Of a DNA stretch of 64,000 nt, positions 21,301-30,850 are shown in pieces. The position numbers and the translations under genes are program-made. Within the stretch, counting starts at the first letter, position 1, and each line of letters begins with the position of its first letter. The notes beneath the pieces were generated by a model, which searched no databases, had not been told where the DNA came from, and saw only the letters and a list, made by a program, of their open reading frames with translations. The DNA is taken from NCBI GenBank assembly GCA_021234155.1, contig JAJEKV010000017.1:61152-125151 (forward strand), read 5' to 3'. Source of the stretch: Isoetes taiwanensis. Taxonomy: Eukaryota > Streptophyta > Lycopodiopsida > Isoetales > Isoetaceae.

Positions 21301-24300
21301 CAAATTTGAGAGCATATATTTCAAAATGCTAAGTTTACTATAACGTCAGCAGGATTGGCTCGCTATAGCCGAAACAGTACATTGAAGAAACTTAGCATCT
21401 TGAGATTCACGATTGCCATTATTACTTGGATGTTAAACTTGGAATATGTGCCTACAAGTGGCTCAGTTGTTCTATATGAAGACCAACTAAAAGATGAATT
21501 CGGGTGAGACGATAGTGGTTAAGGACCTACTGAGAATGTTCACGAATAACAAGTGGAACCCTTAAAGTCCATGCATCCAAAGGATTTGCAAAAGATTGCT
21601 GGCGGAGATCATGACAAAGGGCACCACTTACATCAAGACCACAAAAAATTACACGTAGGCGTGTCATGAAAAATCGTCGGAGAATCGAAGAAGATTGCTA
21701 ATCTGCCGAGCGTGCACTCCTTAAGTACACGAAAGATGTAAAGAAGGTCAAAGTTGAGAACATGGTAGATTTGAGGAAGATTCATCCCATATTCACGGAA
21801 AATTTGATGTTAATGTTAAGCTAATAGTGGTAGGTGAATGGGTTGATAGCCGCAAGGAGGCAAGAGAAGCCCAACTTTCCAAAGGCTCTTATCCTTAAGG
21901 TTGATGAGTAATCTCTGCTTAGCCGGACCGATGGAAGAGGGATATAAATCGATTTCAAATGCTACAGATGTCATCCCTCTGGGGATGTCGGTTGATGTGG
22001 TCAATACCTCTACCGCTTCGGTTTATCGGATGTGATTTCAGAAATATCGTGAAATGGAGCAAGGAGGATTACAGTTCTTGGACCGATTAGTGTGCTAACG
22101 GATCAGCAACTATATTGATCCACGATCTTTATCAGTCGAATCGCTTGAGGAATGCTTGTCCGGGCCATGAAGACTATAGACGGAGGTAGAGCGTACCAGG
22201 ATCCTAAAAGAAAAACCCTTCCTTGCGTTGAGCCGCTAGAACTGTTCCGGGTAATGTATGTGGCCAGAGACCATTTACCCTCGCTATGAATGACCCGAAT
22301 ATATGCTTCCAACGACCTGGACCATCCTCAAGAGTATTGAAGTTTCCGCAAGACTTGAAAGAAGAGGAGGGACATAGAGAAGAACCTCCCCGATCATGAG
22401 GTACGCGGTAACATGATTTTTAACTTGTGTCTGCTCATTTTCAATACCACCTATAACGATTGTCTACATTCCTTCAAAGATAACGGTTGTATCGCTTCGG
22501 GGTGATAAGAGTGTGTGATAAGGGGTGCTCTTTTGCCACATCAATTAGATTCCGGGACATGCACGTGCCTTAGCGGAAATTTATGCTATGGAGGGTTGCG
22601 TTGTAACTTGACTTCTTCTCAGGAGGAGCCTTTTAGCCGCATTTGTGTGTGAAGGGTATAAATCCAATCGTGATTTGAAATTGATGAGAATATACAAATT
22701 TAAACTTGTTCAGATATTTGATCAACCTCGACGCTATCTTTGGGCCCTAAAAGAAATCGAGAGCCCGTGCATTGCAAAAAGAGAGCCGAGGGAAAAAGAA
22801 AGCAAGCGGCCCAATGTACCCACAAATGCTGACCCTCCTCCACCTCCTTGTCCATTTCAAGCACAAACGGGTGCAAGAGTTAAAATCCTCTTCTGGATGT
22901 CTAAGGATTCTCTCAATGCACTATTTAAGAAAGTTTGGATTTAAGGAGCAAAAGGACATGTCTTTCTTTTAGAAAGAAGAAGGATAACATTAATGCTTTG
23001 CAGCACTACACTAGTGTCCACCCAAGATGTGATCGAGGGTAGCTCGTTTACGCGAGAGCTACTCCTCAAGGATCAAGACCATTCTGTTGTCTTGAGACAC
23101 AAGAAGCTCAAGCCGTGGACCCCTTACCATCGAGGAGCAAGAAAAGGATGTCAAAATGAGAAGGAGGATGAGGAAGTTGAGAGGAGGACGAGGAAGATGA
23201 GGAGGAGGGACGAGAAAGGCAGGAGGATGATGTTGAAATGGAAATTGAGAAGGATGCTCCGACGCTACACTAACCTCTCCTCAAGAATTCCTCGCCCCGG
23301 ATGATGGAACTCCTTAAGCAAAAGCGGCAGTGGGGAGGAAGAGCTTAAGCTGCTCACAATAACTGGACCAGCAAGCCACCTAACGGGTGGACCCCTACAC
23401 AAGGAGTATGTTTTGGTTAGTTATTGGGTGCAAATTTTGCCGCCCACCTAATAGATCTCCGATACTGTCTATAGCTTTAGAGAAATAAGCACGGGTGCAA
23501 ATTTTGGTTGTTTGGTATTATTCCTAGCCCACATAGGTCGCACCATTCAACACAAACATATACCATAATAGATATATGTTTTATAATGAAATATGAGTGA
23601 AAAACTTATGTACATTGACAAAGAAAATAAATACATGTCTAAAAATTTTTGGTATTATTTTTCCAATGTTTGCATTCTTTAGATAAAGAAAATACATAGG
23701 TCTTATAGGACACGTCGCTAATCCAACACAAACATACTAGATAATAGACAACATGTAATAGAAAAGACCAAAGCTTCACTCTATGCCCACTTCAACCTCA
23801 ATAAGATCCTCCGATAGAATCAAACTCATCAATATGACTTCGACCGAAATTATGGCTCCTTTTTGATCCATCCAAATTGAAATCCAAGATTGATTGAGCC
23901 AGGACCATCACGACGATGAGCTTGGTTATCAAAATCCTATATTCTGATTGTAATTTTTTTTGGACTTGTAAAGTCCATTAAACAGAGGCTTTCATAACGT
24001 GTTGTGGATCCAAACGCCCTCCATTTTCAGCAAAGTTTCTTTCATGATCTGGCTCTTTGCCCTCAGAATAAAGCTGCTGGTCAAGATATGAGGCAGTCTT
24101 TGGAGGACCCTCCACGCCATCGTCCACCCGAGGTGTCTTTGTTGCTTTTCCTCGCCGCCATTCCTTATCAACCCATGCCCCCTTCCGAGGAGCTTCGAAT
24201 TAGGCATATTTAACTTCGGTTGTAGGTTAAACCTCTTTTGGTTGCATCTGGCTTGTTTTTGTACCTCCATCTTCGGGTTGAATCGATGTTGCCTGCCTAA

Positions 24301-24796
24301 GATTGCCCTCACTAATATGAGACTACGCATTTTGATGGTGTGTCCTAGCCTGCAGCCGGTGTTTTGCGGCTTTCCAGGCGGCTCATTTTGGAGTGTCCCG
24401 CGGATGATCTTTGGTGAGAGTTAAGTTGTGAAGGATGCTTTCACGGCTAATTTAAGAGATAGAATGAAGAGACGGGCATGAAGAGACTTCTGGATGAAGG
24501 GAGGTCCTACCTCACCCACTTGCACGCCATTCCAAATTATGGTATTTTTTATTCAACAAGAAATGACGGTGATGAGAAAATCTAAAAATAGGAGGACTTT
24601 GAATAGGGTTCCACGACCGCCATGCCAGCATTACCCCGCATGGAATCCGAAGTTCATTTTTAAGCACAACCCTATATTTTGAAGAAAATCCTATATTCTT
24701 CAAAGCCCCATCTTGGGCGCTAATTTGAGCTTATATTTATGGACTTGTGGAAAGTCCATAAATAATGAAATGTTGGTGATACTTCTTTCTATAATG
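21301..24796. other. No recognisable gene; decayed sequence to edge of array block 2
   Basis: Only short frames are present. A plus-strand segment at 23,100-23,260 is rich in GAGGAAG-type codons (K/E/R-rich). The motif ggactt...aagtcca occurs at 23,971-23,989 and 24,744-24,762 and may be a local inverted repeat. No diagnostic protein motif was found. The tRNA-array unit resumes at about 24,797. Confidence 0.5.
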
Positions 24797-25223
24797 AAAC
24801 ATTTGATCTTTTCTTCTATAGCCCTTTATAGGTTACAATAATAAAAACATAGTTCAACTTATAGACTTTGAACAAACATTTTGGTACATCTATAAAAACA
24901 AAGTTCAACTTTATAGACTTTGAACAAACATTTTGGTACATCTATAGTTACTTCCGATGACTAAGTAATGATTGCTAGAATTTCGCTTGATGGACAATGA
25001 CATTTTCTTATGTCATTTTCCTCGGGATCTATTAATTAATATAATTGGACATCATGTCTTTTCCGACAAGGGCTTTCTTTATTGGCTCATTCGATAGCTT
25101 CTAATGATCAATTGGACTAATACAATTAGTGAATTATGAGCACGCAGATAAATTATTTCGAGTGTTTCCAAACATTACCCCGTTGTTCTATTATAGTGGT
25201 TAACTTTATCACTAGCTTTATGT

Positions 25224-25292
25224 GCATAGCTAGTGTAGTGGTATCATAGTACCCTCCTGAATGACTTGACGAGGTCGATTCCCCGCTATAAC
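25224..25292 (+). pseudogene. tRNA-Gly pseudogene, block 2
   Basis: The D-arm region has one change (tagtgtagtgg). From the anticodon on it reads cctgaatgacttgacgaggt and the 3' acceptor strand is only gctata, so no cloverleaf forms. Confidence 0.85.
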
Positions 25293-25745
25293 CGGGTCTT
25301 TCTTTTAAGAAAATAGGGGAGGAAAATACTTCATTATTTTATCTTTCTTGAAAATAGGAGGCATCTTATCGTAAAATTGGTAAGAAAATCAATATGCAAC
25401 CTCTCATATAGTCTCCACAAACAAGAAAATCAATCAAGTTGGTTCATGACTATTTAAGGATAAGCAAAAGGCCATGTTTGCAAGTCAAGCTTAAATAATG
25501 CATGAAATTTGTTAAGTATATTGATAGTTCTTCAATGTCAATAGAAATAAGATCCCGCCCATTCATACACAAAATGTGATAAAAGCACTTTATTGCAACC
25601 TTGGCAAGACTTAAATGTAAGAATTCTCAGATACTTAAAGATTGGATAAATCCAATTTCTTTGGTAATCGTAGATATTTTTGTGATATCGCTACTTATCA
25701 CAATAAACAATAATAGATAAATAAAGTATGAACTTGGATGTCTTT

Positions 25746-25816
25746 GACTTCATGGCTCAATGGATAAGGCTTACCACTCTAAACTCGGAGATTCCGTGTT
25801 CGACCCCGTGAAGTCG
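25746..25816 (+). pseudogene. tRNA-Arg pseudogene, block 2
   Basis: The acceptor strands are intact. The anticodon arm reads ttaccactctaaactcgg with no ACG loop, and the T arm is shortened (cgtgttcgaccccg). Confidence 0.85.
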
Positions 25817-26308
25817 CTTTTGGGATATTGATTTTCAAATAGGTTCTTGGATAGAGTTCAATTTATAGATTTTGAACAAACATTTGCTTTCTTATATAGT
25901 TTCTTTAGAACGTTATAGAACTATGAGGTTACCGGATCGAAGTTCAATTTATAGATTTTGAAACTAACATTTGCTTTTTCTATAGTTCCTTTAGTTAATA
26001 AACATAGTTCAACTTATAGACTTTGAACAAACATTTTGGTACATCTATATCTAAACATAGTTCAACTTATAGACTTTGAACAAACATTTTGGTACATCTA
26101 TAGTTACTTCAGACCTGTTAATGATTAATAGTAATTTCGGCTTGATGGACACATTTTCTTATGTCATTTTCCTGAGCTATTAATTAATATAATTGACATC
26201 ATGTCTTGCCCGACAAGGGCTTTCTTTTATTAGCTCATTCGATAGCTTCTAATGATCAATTGGACTAATACAATTAGTGAATTATGAGCACGTGTGATAA
26301 ATTATTTT

Positions 26309-26311
<3 letters not shown>

Positions 26312-26344
<33 letters not shown>

Positions 26345-27513
26345 ATGCAAGATGTTTTGATTTTATTAAACATAGTGGGGTAAGGGGTACACTCACTTTA
26401 CGGGAGTGGCTCCACAATAGGGCCAGATATTCAAATACAAGCACAATGGTCTACCCAATAGTCCGAGACAGAGGATCCAAGGATAAGTACCATTCCTTTC
26501 AGATTGAGGGAAGGTGGAGATTACTCGATGGTCCAAAGTTAAAGCCATCAAGCTCATACCAAGCAAGATCCGCGACAGGTGAAGAGCACCAAGGAGCAAA
26601 TATCATCATGCTGCTAACTTGGCATGGACCATCTTGCTACCAAATTATACTACAAGTGACTCTCCTTCCATTACCTGTCTTATGGGATGTATGCACCTTC
26701 TTCCACAAAGTAGCAATTACACAAACCTGCGCCCGGGGGTGTCCACTGCTTCCTCAAATGCCGCTCACCCTTCTCGCATAGACTTCAACTTCAGGAAGAT
26801 CAACTCACTTAAGGCTCCAGGTTCAGGTTCCCCTTGGAACGCAAGGGACATGGCTCGATGAGTGAGCAACTGTTAAAGAAATCTGGTCTCCCGCCCAAGA
26901 CTTCCTCCTTTAATCTCCTCCGCCCATACCATCTGTCATGAGTTATCCTTCAATCCTAATCTCCCCTAGCCGGGAAAGGGGAAGGACTTGATTTTCGCCC
27001 CCAATGGCAATCATGTCAAGTAGCACAAAAACAGCCGATATGCAAAGCGGGCCAGCCAAACTTGACCAACCGGCCACCAAGAGCGGCTGGATCGGAGCAT
27101 CTGCTTAAAGCGAGCAACCCACAATGAGTGCAGGCCTTCCCACCGCAAGGAGGCAAACATTTACCCCGGCTTCCTATTATAGCTTTAACCTTTGCAAAGG
27201 CCTAAAAATAGGACAAGATTACCTCCGGGCGACCCAATTTAGGCCTCAAGAACTTCGAGGAGATAGGCTGGGCCCCCGATGATGTCCGGGATCTCGAAGA
27301 TGGGCAAAGTTTCGTGCACGGGGATCAAAGGCCGACCACGAAAGCTCTTGCCACAACCTAAATCTGGAAAACAAATCAAGAGGTTGGCTAGCAGCAGGCC
27401 CGGCGCCTGTGCCCTTCCAGCCATGATTTCAAGAGGTTCCGCAGGAACGGGGCCGCCGCCATAAAGTGACGGGGCCCTAAGCGCTTCGAACCTAAACGCC
27501 ATGGCTTCCGTAG
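26312..27513 (-). mobile_element. Retro-insert, copy 2, with 32-nt poly(A) tail
   Basis: The plus strand shows 32 T (26,312-26,343), equal to a poly(A) tail on minus. About 20 nt before it on minus is AATAAA, the canonical polyadenylation signal. The insert is flanked by attttgag (26,304-26,311) and atttcgag (27,514-27,521), an 8-bp target-site duplication with one mismatch. All three features are typical of target-primed reverse transcription by LINE machinery. The 5' end on minus contains an open stretch beginning MAFRFEALRAPSLYGGGPV (about 27,502), not recognised. Copy 1 (1,249-2,378) shares this end and the same target. It may be a processed transcript or a non-autonomous LINE-like element. 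Confidence 0.82.
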
Positions 27514-27579
27514 ATTTCGAGTGTTTCAAACATTACTGTTGTTCTATTATAGTGGTTAACTTTATCACTAGCTTTATGT

Positions 27580-27642
27580 GCATAGCTGGTGTAGTGGTAT
27601 CATAGTACCCTCCAGTGCCGACGGGGTTCGACCGGCTATGTG
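27580..27642 (+). pseudogene. tRNA-Gly pseudogene, block 2
   Basis: The sequence is intact to tagtaccctcc, then reads agtgccgacggggttcgacc. It loses several bases of the anticodon stem and T arm (about 63 nt total). The flanks are nearly identical to intact units. Confidence 0.85.
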
Positions 27643-28086
27643 CTGTTCTTCTTCTTTTAAGAAAAATAGGGGAGGAAAATACTTCTATTATTTTATCTTT
27701 CTTGAAAATATGAGGCATCTTATCGTAAACTTGGTAAGAAAATCAATATGCAACCTCTCATATAGTCTCCACAAACAAGAAAATCAACGCAGTTCAGTTC
27801 ATGACTATTTAAGTGATAAGCAAAAGGCCATGTTTGCAAGTCAAGCTTAAATAATGCATGAAATTTGTTAAGTATATTGATAGTTCTTCAATGTCAATAG
27901 AAATAAGATCCTGCCATTCATACACAAATGTGATAAAGCAGTTTATTGCACTTAATGTCGTAAATTCTCGTATACTTAAAGATTGGATAAATCCAATTTC
28001 TTTGGTAATCGTAGATATTTTTGTGATACGTTACTTATCACAATAAACAATAATAGATAAATAAAGTATGAACTTGGATGTCTTCT

Positions 28087-28159
28087 GACTTCATGGCCCA
28101 ATGGATAAGGCGCCAGTCTACGAAACTGGAGATTCCAGGTTCGACCCCTGGTGAAGTCG
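28087..28159 (+). tRNA. tRNA-Arg(ACG), block 2
   Basis: The gene is 73 nt and matches the block 1 consensus gene in every stem, with anticodon ACG. It is the only clearly intact tRNA in block 2. Confidence 0.94.
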
Positions 28160-28704
28160 CCATGGGATATTGATTTTCAAATAGGTTACTGGATAGAGTT
28201 CAATTTATAGATTTTGAACAAACATTTGCTTTCTTCTATAGTTCCTTTATAGGTTATGAACTATGAGGTTACTGGATCGAGTTCAATTTATAGATTTTGA
28301 ACGAAGATTTGCTTTCTTCTATAGTTCCTTTATAGGTTACGAAACATAGTTCAACTTATAGACTTTGAACAAACATTTTGGTACATCTATACGAAACATA
28401 GTTCAACTTATAGACTTTGAACAAACATTTTGGTACATCTATAGTTACTTCAGACCTGTTAATGATTGCTAGTAATTTCTGGCTTGATGGACACGACATT
28501 TTCTTATGTCATTTTCCTCGGGAGCTATTAATTAATATAATTGGACATCATGTCTTGCCCGACAAGGGCTTTCTTTATTGGCTCATTCGATAGCTTCTAA
28601 TGATCAATTGGACTAATACAATTAGTGAATTATGAGCACGTGTGATAAATTATTTCGAGTGTTTCAAACATTACCTGTTGTTCTATTATAGTGGTTAACT
28701 TTAT

Positions 28705-28774
28705 CACTAGCTGGTGTAGTGGTATCATAGTACCCTCCCACGCAGACGACGGGGTTTGATTCCCCGGCTATGCA
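28705..28774 (+). pseudogene. tRNA-Gly pseudogene lacking 5' acceptor strand
   Basis: The 14 bp between two tagct words are deleted, so cactagctggtg replaces cactagctttatgtgcatagctggtg and the 5' acceptor strand is gone. The anticodon-variable region is altered (cacgcagacgac). The T arm changed to CGGGG-TTTGATT-CCCCG, in which a changed pair remains complementary on both sides. Confidence 0.85.
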
Positions 28775-29234
28775 ACCGGTCTTCTTTTGCGTGAAGAAAA
28801 TAGGGGGAGGAAAATACTTCTATTATTTTATCTTTCTTGAAAATATGAGGCATCTTATCGTAAACTTGGTAAGAAAATCAATATGCAACCTCTCATATAG
28901 TCTCCACAAACAAGAAAATCAACGCAGTTCAGTTCATGACTATTTAAGTGATAAGCAAAAGGCCATGTTTGCAAGTCAAGCTCAAATAATGCATGAAATT
29001 TGTTAAGTATATTGATAGTTCTTCAATGTCAATAGAAATAAGATCCTGCCATTCATACACAAATGTGATAAAGCAGTTTATTGCAATTACTGGCAAGACT
29101 TAATGTCGTAAATTCTGGTATACTTAAAGATTGGATAAATCCAATTTCTTTGGTAATCGTAGATATTTTTGTGATACGTTACTTATCACAATAAACAATA
29201 ATAGATAAATAAAGTATGAACTTGGATATCTTCT

Positions 29235-29307
29235 GCCTTCATGGCCCAATGGATAAGGCGCCAGTCTACGAAACTGGAGATTCCAGGTTTGACCCCTGGT
29301 GAAGTCG
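29235..29307 (+). pseudogene. tRNA-Arg(ACG), probably damaged, block 2
   Basis: The gene is 73 nt with CTACGAA loop and ACG anticodon. The second acceptor position is C instead of A (mismatch), and the nearly invariant TTC of the T loop is changed (ttTgacc). Loss of the T-loop C, part of the internal Pol III B box, argues against expression. Confidence 0.6.
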
Positions 29308-29504
29308 CCTTGGGATATTGATTTTCAAATAGGTTACTGGATAGAGTTCAATTTATAGATTTTGAACGAACATTTGCTTTCTTCTATCTTCTTATCTTAT
29401 ATTATAATGTTTTAGTGCAAGTAATGGACCACGCCCTAAATCTGACGGCCTGGATTTGATCAATGGTGGAGATGATGCCACGTCCTCAATTTTTTCCTTA
29501 GCCT

Positions 29505-29915
29505 CACGGGTTAGGGTTTTGTGGAGCAGCTCAGGCATGGGTACTCCGGCGTTGAAGTATGTGAGCTTTCTTTTATGGAAAAAAAAAAACTTAGTGCTTT
29601 TACCATTGCTCAGGTGAGAAGGACCGACCGATCAGAGAAAACAGGTTTAGCTTTCTTGAAAACTCTGAGGCTTTCGCTCAAGGGCAACCATGGCTTCTGC
29701 TAGCTTCACCGGTTAGGGTTTTGTGGAGCGGCTCAGGGTTCTAATCATATTGCAGTGCTGAAGGTGGGTACTCTGCCGTGAAGTATGTGAGCTTTCTTTT
29801 TATGGAAAAACAAAAACTTAGGGTTTTACCATTGCTTCGGTGGAGAAGGACCCGACCGATCGAGAAAACAGGTGTAGCTTTCTTGAAAAACTCGAGGCTT
29901 TCGGCTCAAGGGCAA
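29505..29915 (+). repeat. Two tandem copies of a ~200-bp segment in Helitron 4
   Basis: The segments 29,505-29,700 and 29,705-29,915 both run from ggttagggttttgtggagc through agtatgtgagctttctttt, gaccgatcgagaaaacagg and tttc(g)gctcaagggcaacc, with small indels. A further ~100-bp segment (gctccattatcttccca... tgaatgttttcc) is also repeated at about 29,950-30,015 and 30,065-30,130. Confidence 0.8.
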
Positions 29916-30506
29916 CCATAACCGCTAGCATTGCCTCCGGCTACTACAAATGAGCTGCTCCATTATCTTCCCAACTTGCTATTAAGGTCCTATGAATGTT
30001 TTCCAAAAAAAATGCAAGGCCATGGCTTTTGCTAGCATTTTCCTCCCCGGCTACCATAGTCGGGAGTTGCTCCATTGTCTTCCCAAATTGCTATTAAGAA
30101 GGTCCTATGACCGTTTTCTACTGAAAAAAATGCAAGAATGTTTTCTGCAATGTCATTTAGAGAGTTTGTCAAATACTGGCACTTGCCAGGCCATGGTTGC
30201 TCTGGGCATATACAGTGTATTGCCAACACAAAGGCATAGGAGCTGGAGCAGAGGACAATGCGGTTGTGCTGGGTAAGTTGATAAGCAATTTTTTTTTTGT
30301 TTTTGAGCTTTGTCTATTTGTTGTCTCCACAAAAACCAAGCCGAAAGTGATTAGGTTGGGGAGATAAGCCGCTTCTCCATTATGTGCATTGCTTGATGTG
30401 TTGTCATGTTGTGAGGACAATTTAAAGTTTTGACTCCCAAGTAATTTGTTTATACTAAGAATGATATTGAACTAACTGATATTCTTTATGTGAAAAGGGG
30501 GAGAGA

Positions 30507-30850
30507 AATAGTCCGCAGAGTGAATCTGCGCAGAAGCTTTTGCAGAAACTGAAGCCTATCTATTGGTTTTCAGTTCACTTACATACAAAGTTTGCCGCCT
30601 TAGTTGAACAAGGCAGTAATCAAGTGACAAAGCTTATTGCCTTGAACAAATGTCTGCCTGGAAAGTCGTTTTACAGGTGTGTTTTGCATCATTTTCATTA
30701 GCTTAGGATATATGTGAAATGTGGACCTCCTTTTTCATAATGAACAACACTATTAGTAAATCAAAGCTTTAACCCATACCTAAGTTTATTTTCTTCTTTG
30801 GACAGGTCATTGGTATCCCCTCACCAGCAACCGGGCTCCTTGAGCTTTCT
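30507..30850 (+). pseudogene. Captured fragment of RNA lariat debranching enzyme (DBR1)
   Basis: An open exon at 30,507-30,676 translates to ESAQKLLQKLKPIYWFSVHL, then HTKFAALVEQG and KLIALNKCLPGKSF. This matches the conserved C-terminal catalytic-domain segment of DBR1, including the WFSAHLH metal-binding region, here WFSVHLH. DBR1 cleaves the 2'-5' bond of intron lariats in the nucleus. The exon ends at ACAG|GTGTGT, an intron of about 129 bp follows, and a second exon starts after ggacag at 30,806 and reads VIGIPSPATGLLEL before similarity stops. The preserved intron indicates DNA-level capture. One base appears missing at the exon 1 end (frame break before the splice site). Start, N-terminal metallophosphatase motifs and C-terminus are absent, so it cannot encode the enzyme. 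Confidence 0.85.

Larger units (their letters stand above)
24797..29386 (+). repeat. Tandem tRNA array, block 2 (degraded)
   Basis: This holds a partial unit from 24,797, then units starting at about 25,161, 27,514 and 28,651, the last broken at 29,386 by a Helitron. The first two carry many small indels and substitutions relative to block 1; the last two are nearly clean in their flanks. The unit at 25,161 is interrupted at 26,312 by a poly(A)-tailed insert. Orientation is the same as in block 1, so the 11.4-kb segment between the blocks may be an insertion into one original array. Confidence 0.9.
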
